Source: CALFMR01 sp035550595 (GTDB lineage Bacteria; Acidobacteriota; Vicinamibacteria; Vicinamibacterales; SCN-69-37). From it: a DNA stretch of 33,139 nt. Location: assembly GCA_035550595.1 (NCBI GenBank), contig DASZOV010000054.1:1-33139 (forward strand), read 5' to 3'. Below, piece after piece: positions 14,524 to 22,538 of the stretch (position 1 is the first letter of the stretch; every line of letters begins with the position of its first letter). The notes below the pieces were generated by a model. The model had not been told where the DNA came from, made no database searches, and saw only the letters and a list, made by a program, of their open reading frames with translations. The position numbers and the translations under genes were made by a program.

Positions 14524-15128
14524 TACGGTCCGGCGTACTCGAACGGCGAAAGCAGGACGTCCTGTCCGGCGGCATCCAGCGTGATCCCGAAGTCATTGAA
14601 CGACGCCGTCGTCGATCGCCCGACGACGGCGGGGAAGCCGGGCGCGATGCACAGCGGATGATTCGCAACGGTGACGGGCTGCCTCTGCTGACCTTCGAGC
14701 GCCGCACCTTCGGCCAGGCCCGCATCGCCGACCTTCAGTCGGCCCTTCTTGCCGTCCGTCGTGAAATCGATCGGGACGACGCGACTGCCGGCAACCGTGC
14801 CGACGAGCTGGATGAGATGGGCGGGATGGCCGCCCGCTTGCCCGGCCCAGATCGTGTGCAATGCGTCGCGCTGTTCAGCCGTGGCACGCGCATCCATGTA
14901 CATCGCCACGGTCCAGCCGCCGGCGCTCATGTTGCCGGGGCTGTAGACCGCGAGCGCGAGATTCAACCCGTCGAGCGGCACGCCGCCGTACGCGCCGTGA
15001 TCGATGTGCCAGCCCACGAGCGCCGTACACGTTCCGCCGGTCGGGTCGGCGAGCATGATGCACGGACAGAGCACGTCACACGTACAGGCTTCCATGTACT
15101 GACCTCGAACCGACCATCGTTCTGCCAT
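14523..15128 (-). CDS. DUF1326 protein
   Basis: A 201-residue soluble protein with the family's N-terminal motif YMEACTCDVLCPC (Cys15, Cys17, Cys21, Cys23), then a conserved GTCTALVGWHIDHGAYGGVPLDGLNLALAV segment. The C-x-C-x3-C-P-C cluster near the N-terminus is a likely metal or redox site; the activity of the family is unknown. A strong AGGGAG ribosome-binding site precedes the ATG at 15128 by 5 nt. It is the first gene of a coupled pair with DUF2182; the two families are commonly found together. The pair is divergent from an AraC regulator, which may control it. Confidence 0.82.
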   Translation of the reverse strand: MAERWSVRGQYMEACTCDVLCPCIMLADPTGGTCTALVGWHIDHGAYGGVPLDGLNLALAVYSPGNMSAGGWTVAMYMDARATAEQRDALHTIWAGQAGGHPAHLIQLVGTVAGSRVVPIDFTTDGKKGRLKVGDAGLAEGAALEGQQRQPVTVANHPLCIAPGFPAVVGRSTTASFNDFGITLDAAGQDVLLSPFEYAGP

Positions 15129-15195
15129 GGATACTCCCTGCGCCGCGGACCGACGTCACGGCGATGCGATGATTTCACCGCGTCGGCGTGGAGGC

Positions 15196-15201
15196 TATGA
15201 T
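15196..15201 (+). promoter_or_regulatory. possible -10 box TATGAT for the AraC regulator
   Basis: TATGAT lies in the 138-bp divergent region between the DUF1326 and AraC genes. The start at 15267 would have a leader of about 60 nt, the alternative at 15234 about 26 nt. Confidence 0.4.
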
Positions 15202-15266
15202 TGTGCGTCCGGCAAACCTGACCGCGCCGCTGGATGTGCGGGTGGCTCGCGCGCCGGCACGCTGCC

Positions 15267-16334
15267 ATGGATGTGCTCGCTGATGCACTCGGATCGTTCC
15301 GACTGACGGTGGGTGTCTTCGTGACGGCGCGCATGACGCCGCCCTGGTCGGTCATCTCGCCGCCGTCGGCCGACGTCGCCCGCGTGACGCCGCCAACGCC
15401 TGGGCCCATCTCCGGCTTCCACGTGCTCGTCGAGGGACGCTGCTTCGTGCGTGCGAGCGGCGTGATGATCGAGGCCCAGGCCGGCGACTGCGTCATCATC
15501 CCCGCCGGCGAGTCGCACGTGCTCTGCAGCGATCCCGCACTCACGCCGCAGCCCATGGCGCCGTATCTCGCGGCGTCGCCGAGCGACGCCATTCCGCACG
15601 TCGAACACGGCGCGGGCACGGGCACGGACACGGCCGCGGTCGTCTGCGGCTTTCTCGTGGGCGATGCGCGGCTCGGACCGCTCGTCCGATCGCTGCCGCC
15701 GATCCTCTGCGTACGCGGCGTGCGCCACGTCGAGCTCGTCTGGCTGGAACCGAGCGGGCTCGTGACGCGCTGTCCGGCCGGCGACGATGCGGACGGCTGG
15801 CTCGAAGCGACGCGGCGGCGGACGGTCGAAGAGGCGAGCGCCGGCCGCCGCGGCAGCACCGTGATGGTCACGCGGCTCGTCGAGATCCTGTTCGTCGAGG
15901 TGCTGCGCCGCTTCGTCGAAGCGCAGCCAGCAGGTGGGGCCGCTTGGATCTCGGCCGCGCGCGACGACGTCGTCGCCCGCGCGCTCAGACGGCTGCACGA
16001 AGCGCCCGGTCGATCGTGGACGGTCGAGCGGCTGGCGCGCGAGGTCGGTGCTTCACGATCGGTGCTCGCCGCACGTTTCCGCGCGAGCGTCGGTAGCGCG
16101 CCGATGGAGTATCTGACGCGGCATCGCATCTATCTCGCCAAGCGACTGCTCGCGACTGGCGATCTCAGCCTCGCCGCCGTGGCTGAGCGCGCGGGATATG
16201 CGTCGGCCGAGGCCTTCAGCCGCGCATTCCACCGCGCCGCCGGCCTGGCGCCCGGTGCGTGGCGCCGGCTGCCACCGGACGCGCGCCCGAGCGCGGAGCG
16301 CGAAGGCGGGAAGACGCGCGCTTGCCCGCCATAG
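15267..16334 (+). CDS. AraC-family regulator with N-terminal cupin
   Basis: A 355-residue protein from the ATG at 15267, where MDVLADALGSFRL matches the usual opening of Cupin_6-type AraC regulators; an ATG 11 codons upstream (15234) adds an Arg-rich stretch and is less likely. The N-terminal half is a cupin with ISGFHVLVEGRCFV and AGDCVIIPAGESHVL. The C-terminal ~100 residues hold two helix-turn-helix units: WTVERLAREVGASRSVLAARF and LSLAAVAERAGYASAEAFSRAFHRAAG, with the conserved P-x-x-W/R ending. The cupin likely senses a small ligand. The position divergent from DUF1326-DUF2182 suggests it regulates that pair; this type is also often autoregulated. Confidence 0.85.
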   Translation: MDVLADALGSFRLTVGVFVTARMTPPWSVISPPSADVARVTPPTPGPISGFHVLVEGRCFVRASGVMIEAQAGDCVIIPAGESHVLCSDPALTPQPMAPYLAASPSDAIPHVEHGAGTGTDTAAVVCGFLVGDARLGPLVRSLPPILCVRGVRHVELVWLEPSGLVTRCPAGDDADGWLEATRRRTVEEASAGRRGSTVMVTRLVEILFVEVLRRFVEAQPAGGAAWISAARDDVVARALRRLHEAPGRSWTVERLAREVGASRSVLAARFRASVGSAPMEYLTRHRIYLAKRLLATGDLSLAAVAERAGYASAEAFSRAFHRAAGLAPGAWRRLPPDARPSAEREGGKTRACPP

Positions 16335-16337
16335 CGC

Positions 16338-16425
16338 AGAACGTGAAGGCGCGAAGGGGAATCTCGCGCGAAGATGCGAAGGGGCCTCGCGCGAAGACGC
16401 GAAGATCGCGAAGGAAACAGAAGGC
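16338..16425 (+). repeat. dispersed repeat family B copy
   Basis: Units GAAGGCGCGAAGGGGA, TCGCGCGAAGATGCGAAGG and CGCGAAGACGCGAAGATCGC match 3305-3391. The copy fills the space between the convergent AraC and Gfo/Idh genes. Confidence 0.7.
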
Positions 16426-16444
16426 TTGCGCGAAAGGGGATTAC

Positions 16445-16518
16445 GAGCTGTTTCAAACTTGAAGAGACGCGCCGAAGGCGCCCCATTCCTTCGCAGTTCG
16501 AAGTTTTGAAACGTGCTC
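16445..16518. terminator. long imperfect hairpin between convergent genes
   Basis: Left arm 16445-16464 (GAGCTGTTTCAAACTTGAAG) is complementary, with small bulges, to 16495-16518, which contains a TTCGAAGTTTTGAAAC unit. A smaller GCGCC-GAA-GGCGC hairpin (16469-16481) lies inside. It ends at the Gfo/Idh stop and lies downstream of AraC. There is no T-run, so a bidirectional terminator role is only a suggestion. Confidence 0.4.
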
Positions 16519-17495
16519 TACGTCGTCGTTGCGTACACCTGTTCCATCAATCGATGATCCTCGAGCGCGCGTTCGAGGCTCATCTCGGGTGACGCGCCGG
16601 TCGTGATGGCGTGCACGAAGTCGCGGTACATCGCCTGATAGCCGCGCACGTCGCGGAGGCCCGGGATGCGGGCCGTTGGGATGCCGCGGCCACGCGCGAC
16701 GACGATGAGGCCGTTCGACTCGAAGGTGATGACGCCTCGTCGGCCCATGAGCTTCGAGAGCCGCAGGCCTTTCAGGAGCGACGGGATCTCGCGCGAGTAA
16801 TAGAGCGAGCCGACCGCGCCGTTGTCGTAGCGGAACGCGGCCATCAGGCTCTTGGCGCGCCGATCGGGACCCTCCGTCGAGACAGTCGGGCGATAGCCCT
16901 GGATGGTCGTGATACGCGGTCCGAGGCTGTTGGCCAGGTGCAGCCAGTGGATGCCTTCTTCGAAAAACGCGTCGCCGCCCGCCATCGCTTCGTCGTTGCG
17001 CCAGTCGTCGGCGGCTTTGAAGCGGCGCGCGATCGTCGTGAACTGCGCGAAGACCATCTCGCCGATCGCGCCCGACGCCAGCAGGCGCCGGAGGCGATCG
17101 GCCAGCGGCTTGTAGTGGTCGTTCTCGCCGACGAGCACGACACAGCGCGATTGATCGCGCGTGGCGATGACGCGACGATAGTCGTCCGACGTCAGGAAGG
17201 CCGGCTTCTCGACGAGGACGTGCTTGCCCGCGGCGAGTGCTTGTTCGGTGAGCTCGAGATGAAAGCGCGGCGGCACGGCGATGACCACCGCGTCGATCGC
17301 CGGATCGACAATCGCGGCCTCGTAACTGGCGTAGCTGCGGACGCCGTGAAACCGCCGGCAGAACGCCTCGGCCTTCGCCCCCTCGCGGCTCGCGTAGCTC
17401 GCCGTGACGAGCGAGCCGAGGCGGCGAAGGTGCCGGCTGTGCACACGCGTGATGAACCCGCAGCCGAGAAACGCCAGTCGCACCGAAGCTGACAC
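16518..17495 (-). CDS. Gfo/Idh/MocA family oxidoreductase
   Basis: A 325-residue NAD(P)-dependent oxidoreductase of the glucose-fructose oxidoreductase / inositol dehydrogenase family. The Rossmann motif FLGCGFITRVHSRHLRRL opens the protein, AVVIAVPPRFHLEL and GKHVLVEKPAF (conserved EKP) follow, and EEGIHWLHLANSLG carries the His of the substrate site. The substrate (a sugar, inositol or a related polyol) cannot be told. The start is GTG 17495: it lies 6 nt after a TATGAT box and two residues before the Rossmann strand. The frame is open upstream to 17807, but that part is antisense-like to the PEBP gene and lacks family similarity. It follows the PEBP gene by 20 bp on the same strand but has its own promoter. 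Confidence 0.85.
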   Translation of the reverse strand: MSASVRLAFLGCGFITRVHSRHLRRLGSLVTASYASREGAKAEAFCRRFHGVRSYASYEAAIVDPAIDAVVIAVPPRFHLELTEQALAAGKHVLVEKPAFLTSDDYRRVIATRDQSRCVVLVGENDHYKPLADRLRRLLASGAIGEMVFAQFTTIARRFKAADDWRNDEAMAGGDAFFEEGIHWLHLANSLGPRITTIQGYRPTVSTEGPDRRAKSLMAAFRYDNGAVGSLYYSREIPSLLKGLRLSKLMGRRGVITFESNGLIVVARGRGIPTARIPGLRDVRGYQAMYRDFVHAITTGASPEMSLERALEDHRLMEQVYATTT

Positions 17496-17501
17496 GCGAG
17501 C

Positions 17502-17507
17502 ATCATA
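17502..17507 (-). promoter_or_regulatory. -10 box TATGAT of the Gfo/Idh gene
   Basis: TATGAT on the minus strand is followed after 6 nt by GTG, predicting a leaderless transcript. The box is inside the 20-bp gap after the PEBP stop. Confidence 0.5.
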
Positions 17508-17515
17508 GTCCGGCC

Positions 17516-18109
17516 TTATTGCGGCCGATGAAACAGTCCCACGTACACGGCCTTGCCGAGCACGTGGCCCTGCATCGCTTCGAGCACGGCCTTGCGTGTG
17601 GCGAAGCCGTCCGATCCCGGTTGGACGTCGATCGTCGTGTCGAGCGCGTAGATCTCGAACGTGTAGTGATGGAGCGGTCCGCTCGCCGGTGCGCCGGGGC
17701 CGCGGTACGACGGGCCGCTCGCGCTCGTCTGGTGGCTGCCGTCCGGCCGCGTCGCACCCGCCGCCACACCTTCCGGCAGGCTCGTCGTCGTCGCCGGCAT
17801 GTTCCACACGAGCCAGTGCAGTTGATCCTCGGTTGAGTGATTGCGCGCGACGTCCGGGTCGTGCATGTGCAGCACGAAGCTGACCGTCCCGGCCGGCGTG
17901 TTCGTCCAGGTGAGCGCGGGCGACGTCTGGTCGCCGGCCTGCGTGTACTTGTCGGGGATGACCGTCCCGTCGGCGAACGACGTGGACGTGAGCGTCATCG
18001 CGGGCGTGGCCGCGCCGCCGCCGCGTACGGGAGGCGTCTGCGCGGACGCGACGCCGGCCGACAGGGCAAAGGCGAGGGCGAAGGACGAAGTGGATCGAAC
18101 GTACCGCAT
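17516..18109 (-). CDS. secreted YbhB/YbcL-family (PEBP-like) protein
   Basis: A 197-residue protein of the phosphatidylethanolamine-binding / Raf kinase inhibitor-like family. The ATG at 18109 is chosen because it has AGAGG about 8 nt upstream and opens a signal peptide (SSFALAFALSAGVASA, cleavage before QTPP). The mature part shows TSPALTWTNTPAGTVSFVLHMHDPDV, HWLVWNMPA, GPSYRGPGAP and HHYTFEIYALD, the anion-pocket pattern of bacterial YbhB/YbcL proteins. Their function is not settled; phosphorylated ligands or kinase regulation have been proposed for homologues. It is divergent from the metallo-beta-lactamase gene and upstream of Gfo/Idh. Confidence 0.88.
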   Translation of the reverse strand: MRYVRSTSSFALAFALSAGVASAQTPPVRGGGAATPAMTLTSTSFADGTVIPDKYTQAGDQTSPALTWTNTPAGTVSFVLHMHDPDVARNHSTEDQLHWLVWNMPATTTSLPEGVAAGATRPDGSHQTSASGPSYRGPGAPASGPLHHYTFEIYALDTTIDVQPGSDGFATRKAVLEAMQGHVLGKAVYVGLFHRPQ

Positions 18110-18261
18110 GACAGGAACCTCTCGTACTCGTGATGGGCGCACGGGCCGTGAATGACCGTCGCGCGTGTGAACGCCCTCACGTTACCGGATGCGCGGCGGC
18201 GTTGCCAGTCGGCGCGGCATCGACGATGATGGTCGCCGCACGGACAACGAGCGGAGGGCAC

Positions 18262-19143
18262 ATGACGACCTACACACGGCGCGAGTGGACGACGATGTGT
18301 CTCGGGGCGGTTGCGATGAGCGCGATCGCGCGGCACGCGGCGGCGCAGGGGAATGCTGCGTGGACCGAGCCGTTCCCGGCCTTCCGTATCGCCGGCAATC
18401 TCTACTATGTCGGCAGCCGCGGCCTGGCGAACTACCTCATCACGACGGCGGACGGCCACGTCCTCATCAACAGCGATTTCGAGGCCAACGTCCCGCTGAT
18501 TCAGAAGAGCGTCGAGCAGGTCGGCTTCCGGTTCAGCGACATCAAGATCCTGCTCATCAGCCACGCGCATTCCGATCACGACGCGGGCAGCGCGCGTATC
18601 AAGGCGCTGACCGGCGCAACCTACATGGTCATGGACGCGGACGTGCCCGTCGTCGAATCCGGTGGCCGAGAGGATTTTCAGTACGGCGCGTCCGATCACT
18701 ATCCGCCCGTCAAGGTCGATCGCGTGCTGCACGACGGCGACACGGTCACGCTCGGCGGTGCCGTCCTCACGGCGCGCCTTACGCCCGGCCACACCAAGGG
18801 CTGCACGACGTGGACGATGAGGGTCGATGCGGACGGAGGCACCTACGACGCCGTCATCGTGGGCAGCCCGAACGTGAACGCCGGATATGTGCTGGTGAAC
18901 AACGCGAAGTATCCGCGCATCGCCGAAGACTACGCGCACACGTTCGAGGTGCTGAAGTCGCTGCCATGCGATCTCTTCCTCGGCGCGCATGGCGACTATT
19001 TCGGTCTCGAGGCCAAGTATCCACGGATGAAAGCCGGCGACGCGAACCCGTTCATCGATCCGGACGGCTACAAGCGCTACGTTGCCGAGCGCGAGCAGGC
19101 GTTCCGTCGCGAGCTCGCGCGCCAGCAGGTGGCGGCGCGGTAA
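18262..19143 (+). CDS. subclass B3 metallo-beta-lactamase
   Basis: A 293-residue exported MBL-fold protein. His101, His103, Asp105 and His106 (SHAHSDHDAG) plus His177 (TPGHTKGCTTW) and His243 (GAHGDYF) are the six zinc-site positions of subclass B3 enzymes, and none is missing. NYLITTADGHVLINSDFE, DIKILLISHAHSDH and the long stretch to GSPNVNAGYVLVNN also follow the B3 pattern of enzymes such as GOB and L1, so hydrolysis of beta-lactams including carbapenems is inferred from the family. Residues 1-29 form a Tat-like signal (TRREWTTMCLGAVAMSAIARHAAA). The start is ATG 18262 with GGAGG 4 nt upstream; the longer frame from 18130 adds a low-complexity stretch. There are no mobile elements next to it, so it looks chromosomal and intrinsic. 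Confidence 0.9.
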   Translation: MTTYTRREWTTMCLGAVAMSAIARHAAAQGNAAWTEPFPAFRIAGNLYYVGSRGLANYLITTADGHVLINSDFEANVPLIQKSVEQVGFRFSDIKILLISHAHSDHDAGSARIKALTGATYMVMDADVPVVESGGREDFQYGASDHYPPVKVDRVLHDGDTVTLGGAVLTARLTPGHTKGCTTWTMRVDADGGTYDAVIVGSPNVNAGYVLVNNAKYPRIAEDYAHTFEVLKSLPCDLFLGAHGDYFGLEAKYPRMKAGDANPFIDPDGYKRYVAEREQAFRRELARQQVAAR

Positions 19144-19185
19144 AGAACGACGAACGCGCGGATGTGACGACGGGCCCGCGAAGGC

Positions 19186-19191
19186 TATGAT
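19186..19191 (+). promoter_or_regulatory. -10 box TATGAT of the first GT-C-type gene
   Basis: TATGAT ends 9 nt before the ATG at 19201. No Shine-Dalgarno sequence is present. Confidence 0.45.
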
Positions 19192-19200
19192 GCGCGGGCG

Positions 19201-20865
19201 ATGTCCTCCCGTCGTTGGCTCCTCCTGGCCGGCTGCGCGCTGACGTTGGCCGTGTACGGTCTCCGGCTCAACCCAGTCGCGGGCCTGTATGTCGACGACG
19301 CGTGGTACGTGCTGCTGGGGCAGGCCATCGCATCAGGGCAGGGCTATCACCTGATCAACGCGCCGACGCCGGCGATGGCCGCGATTCTGCCGGCATTCCC
19401 GCCCGGTTTTCCGCTCGTGCTGGCGCTCGTGATGACGTTTACGTCCGCCTTTCCGGCGAACGTTCTGTATCTGAAGCTCGTCTCGGTCGTGGCGATGTTC
19501 GGCGTCGGGCTGCTCGCAGCCGCGTACTACCGCCATCGAGACGTGCCGGCACCGTTCGCGTTCGGCCTCGCGCTCGCGGTCGTGCTCACGCCCGCGTTCG
19601 TGTGGCTCGCGACGTCGACGGTGATGTCCGAACCGCTGTTCACGTTGGCACTCGTCGGCGCCGTCGCGCTCGTCGCCAAAGAACGGCCCGTTTGGGGCGG
19701 CGTGACCGCGGCAGTCTCGGCGCTCATTCGATCGGCCGGCCTGCCGATCATCGCGGCCGTCGTGCTCTGGTATGCGATGCGACGCGATTGGCGCTCGATC
19801 GGACGCTTCGTCGTTCCGGCCATCATCGCGCTGCTGCCGTGGACGATCTACGCGCACGTCCACGCCACGCCGTTGGAGCTACGGCTTCAACACGGCGGCG
19901 CGCACGTCTTCACCTACGGCGAGCAGTTCTGGATGCGGCGGGCGGGCGAGATTGAATCCGGCCGCATCTCGTGGACCGATATTCCCGCGCGTGTCGGCAG
20001 CGCCGTCGTCGACATCTTCGGCCGTGACGTCGGCGCCATCGTGCTGCCCGAGTTGTATCGGCCGCCAATCGAGAGCGGTGAAGAGACGCTGTCGGTCGGC
20101 GGCAAGCGCACCGATCTCTCGATGGGCAGCATGGGCAATGCGACCGGGACGCTGGTCATTTCGGGCCTTTTGAGTCTCGTCGCGCTCATTGGCTTCATTG
20201 CGGCATGGCGACGCTACGCGGGCGTCAGCGAATACGTCGTCCCGTTCTGTCTCGTCCCCATCGTCCTGTTTCCACATTGGGCGTATCGCCTCGTGTTGCC
20301 ACTCGCGCCGTTCCTCTACTTCTATCTGCTGACCGGCGTGCAGGCGATGACTTCGTCGTGGACGCGAGTCGCACGCATCGCGATCGCCTGCGTGCTCGTG
20401 CTGCACGTGCTCGACCACGCGCGCTATCGCCTGCAAGTGGACGATGCGGTGTGGATGCAGGATGCTCGCGAGACGAACGAGGTGCTGGACTGGATGCAGC
20501 GTACGTTGAAGGAACCTGGCGGCGTGGCGTCGACGAATCCGGCGTTGATTTACCTGCGGACCGGGCGCCGCGGCGTCGCCATCAACGACGCGCGCGCACG
20601 CTGGGCGGCGTGGCGGTTGCAGGGCATCCGCTATCTCGTGTCGCTGCGGCGAAGCGCGGAACTGCCGGATCGTGCGCTGCCTTATCGCGTGCTGTTCCGC
20701 ACGGAACGGTCGGGCATGTGGGTGGTCGAGGCGACCGACGAGGCCGTCGCGCCATCGGCGGGCAGCAGCTCGACGACCCAGAGGTTCTTGTCGGGCAGCT
20801 TGAATCGCAGTGCGGAGCGGGGCGAGTCGTCCATGGGTTGGGCGTCGCTGAGACACACGAGATAG
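19201..20865 (+). CDS. GT-C-type membrane glycosyltransferase (family 39/ArnT-like)
   Basis: A 554-residue polytopic membrane protein with about ten hydrophobic helices. The first periplasmic loop has GLYVDDAWYVLL with Asp32-Asp33, the acidic pair expected of lipid-phosphate-sugar-dependent GT-C enzymes, and IINAPTP-like/PAFPPGFPLVLALV elements follow. A C-terminal soluble part has DWMQRT, NPALIYLRTG, GIRYLVSL and GMWVVE. It likely transfers a sugar from a polyprenyl phosphate donor to a surface molecule. It is a paralogue of the convergent gene ending at 20682 (shared GL-x2-DDAWY, YPPGFP/FPPGFP, WVVE). The 44 residues after WVVE are encoded antisense to the partner's 3' end and probably represent stop-codon loss rather than a domain. 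Confidence 0.8.
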   Translation: MSSRRWLLLAGCALTLAVYGLRLNPVAGLYVDDAWYVLLGQAIASGQGYHLINAPTPAMAAILPAFPPGFPLVLALVMTFTSAFPANVLYLKLVSVVAMFGVGLLAAAYYRHRDVPAPFAFGLALAVVLTPAFVWLATSTVMSEPLFTLALVGAVALVAKERPVWGGVTAAVSALIRSAGLPIIAAVVLWYAMRRDWRSIGRFVVPAIIALLPWTIYAHVHATPLELRLQHGGAHVFTYGEQFWMRRAGEIESGRISWTDIPARVGSAVVDIFGRDVGAIVLPELYRPPIESGEETLSVGGKRTDLSMGSMGNATGTLVISGLLSLVALIGFIAAWRRYAGVSEYVVPFCLVPIVLFPHWAYRLVLPLAPFLYFYLLTGVQAMTSSWTRVARIAIACVLVLHVLDHARYRLQVDDAVWMQDARETNEVLDWMQRTLKEPGGVASTNPALIYLRTGRRGVAINDARARWAAWRLQGIRYLVSLRRSAELPDRALPYRVLFRTERSGMWVVEATDEAVAPSAGSSSTTQRFLSGSLNRSAERGESSMGWASLRHTR

Positions 20866-22409
20866 CGAACGCCCAATCGCCGCCAGCGATTCCAGCGATC
20901 GCCAAAGCTGTCAATCGCGACCGTCTGATGCCCCGTCAGCAGATACACGAGCGCCGGATTGTAAGCGGCGATCACGCTGCCGCGCTCGGCATGTCGACGC
21001 ACCCAGTCCATGATCGCGTCGGTATCATCACCCTGCGCCTGCCATGTCCCGCCGCGCGCATTCTCGTGCGGCTGCGCGACGTACCGCACGTGATCGAGCA
21101 CGTTGAGCCCGATGAGGACGAAGAGGAAGATGCGCGCCGCCGACACCGACGTGGACGCGACCGTCGCTGGCCGGCTCACTCGCGCGGCGGCCGCGCCGAG
21201 CGTCTCGACGCCGATGACGAGATAACAGAGGAGAAACGGCGTCAGCGGCAGGACGAACCGGAACGTCCAGAACGGCCACAGCACGATCATTCCAACCGAC
21301 AGCACGGTCAGTGGCTCGGCGACCGTGAGCCGCCGGCGGCAGGCGACGATGAATCCGAGGACGGCGACGAGCGTCAGGACGAGCGACACGGCCTTGGTGC
21401 CGGTGGCCGACCCCATGCTCGGCACGCTGCCATCCTCGGGCGGCCCGAGCCCGACGGCCTCCAAACCGCTTTCTCCCGCGCTTCGAAACAGGACGGGCAC
21501 GAAGATGCCGCCCATGTCGCGGATGGCGATGTCCGTCACGTTGCGCACGATGCGCGCCGGCAACGCGACGAGGCCGACTGACCGCGCGGTGACGGTGCCG
21601 GCTTCACGCGTCCAGAACCAGTTCGCGTAGTCGACGGCCATCACGCCGCCGAGGTCGACGCGTTCCGCATGCGTCGCTGCGTGCCGGTGCGCGTAGATTG
21701 TCCACGGCAGCACGCACAGGACTGACGCGGCGACGAAGGGGACCGCGCGACGCCAGCGTCGTGTGCCGACGAGATACAACACACCGGCCGCGACGACCGC
21801 CACGCCGGCCGTCCGTACGAGCATCGTGGCGCCGGCAAGCACGCCTGCGAGCATTGCCCCTCGTGATGCGCGATCGGGCTCGGCCGCAGCCGCGCGCTCG
21901 ATGGCCAGCACGGCGGCGAGTTCGACGAAGAGGAACACGACTTCCGACATCAGCGTCGACGTCGCGAGGAAGACGAGCGACGGCGTGATGACCGTGGCGA
22001 ATGCGACCGCCGCGGAAATGGCAGTGGACTGGCCGCGACAGCGCACCGCATAGCGATACGTCAGCACGCCCACGCCGATCATCGCGGCCACGGACACGCT
22101 CTTCAGGAGCAATAGATTGGCGGGATACGACGGACTGACGAGGAAGACCAACGAGAGAAGCGCGGGAAATCCGGGTGGATACACCGGCGAGAGGACGTGC
22201 AGTTCGGCCGAGCCGATGAGTCTCGGTCCGTCGCCTTCCGCGATGGCTTTCGCGAGAACCGCGTACCAGGCGTCATCGCCAATCAACCCGGCGACGTGAT
22301 CGAGGCGGACGACGTAAATCGCGAGTGCGCTGAGGACGAGCGTGGCCGTTGTCAGGACGGCGACGGCCAGTCGTCGGGACGGACCTTCCACGCGGACCGG
22401 GAGGGGCAC
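20682..22409 (-). CDS. GT-C-type membrane glycosyltransferase, paralogue of the convergent gene
   Basis: A 575-residue polytopic membrane protein. After the first helix comes GLIGDDAWYAVLAKAIAEG (the Asp-Asp pair of GT-C enzymes), SPVYPPGFPALLSLVF, many hydrophobic helices, and a soluble tail with MDWVRRHAERGSVIAAYNPALVYLLTG, GVRYLVCLSDA and NLWVVELLPADG. Similarity to the convergent gene covers the same landmarks in the same order, so the two arose by duplication and inversion. The start GTG 22409 has a GATGAT box 5 nt upstream; a second in-frame GTG six codons later is possible. The last ~28 residues after WVVE run antisense through the coding region of the partner. The sugar and acceptor are unknown. 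Confidence 0.8.
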   Translation of the reverse strand: MPLPVRVEGPSRRLAVAVLTTATLVLSALAIYVVRLDHVAGLIGDDAWYAVLAKAIAEGDGPRLIGSAELHVLSPVYPPGFPALLSLVFLVSPSYPANLLLLKSVSVAAMIGVGVLTYRYAVRCRGQSTAISAAVAFATVITPSLVFLATSTLMSEVVFLFVELAAVLAIERAAAAEPDRASRGAMLAGVLAGATMLVRTAGVAVVAAGVLYLVGTRRWRRAVPFVAASVLCVLPWTIYAHRHAATHAERVDLGGVMAVDYANWFWTREAGTVTARSVGLVALPARIVRNVTDIAIRDMGGIFVPVLFRSAGESGLEAVGLGPPEDGSVPSMGSATGTKAVSLVLTLVAVLGFIVACRRRLTVAEPLTVLSVGMIVLWPFWTFRFVLPLTPFLLCYLVIGVETLGAAAARVSRPATVASTSVSAARIFLFVLIGLNVLDHVRYVAQPHENARGGTWQAQGDDTDAIMDWVRRHAERGSVIAAYNPALVYLLTGHQTVAIDSFGDRWNRWRRLGVRYLVCLSDAQPMDDSPRSALRFKLPDKNLWVVELLPADGATASSVASTTHMPDRSVRNSTR

Positions 22410-22495
22410 GCCTGATCATCGGATCGGCGGCCGGAGGGCTTCATACGGCCGGGCAAATCGCGGCCGTCGTGTGCACGTGAGGCGATCGCCCGGCG

Positions 22496-22512
22496 GCGGC
22501 TTCCGAAGCCGC
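22496..22512. terminator. short GC hairpin downstream of the secreted-protein gene
   Basis: GCGGCTT-CCG-AAGCCGC forms a 7-bp stem with a 3-nt loop, 27 bp after the stop at 22539 (minus strand). No T-run follows. The rest of the 22410-22538 gap shows nothing recognisable. Confidence 0.3.
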
Positions 22513-22538
22513 GCGCCGGACGTCGTCGTATGTTGGAG

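Noticed and set aside
14963..16129. Minus-strand frame (388 codons) over AraC
   Set aside because: Ser/Thr/Arg-rich shadow translation; AraC on the plus strand has full domain support.
17496..17807. N-terminal extension of the Gfo/Idh protein
   Set aside because: The upstream part is antisense to the PEBP gene, lacks family similarity and would skip the TATGAT-GTG start.
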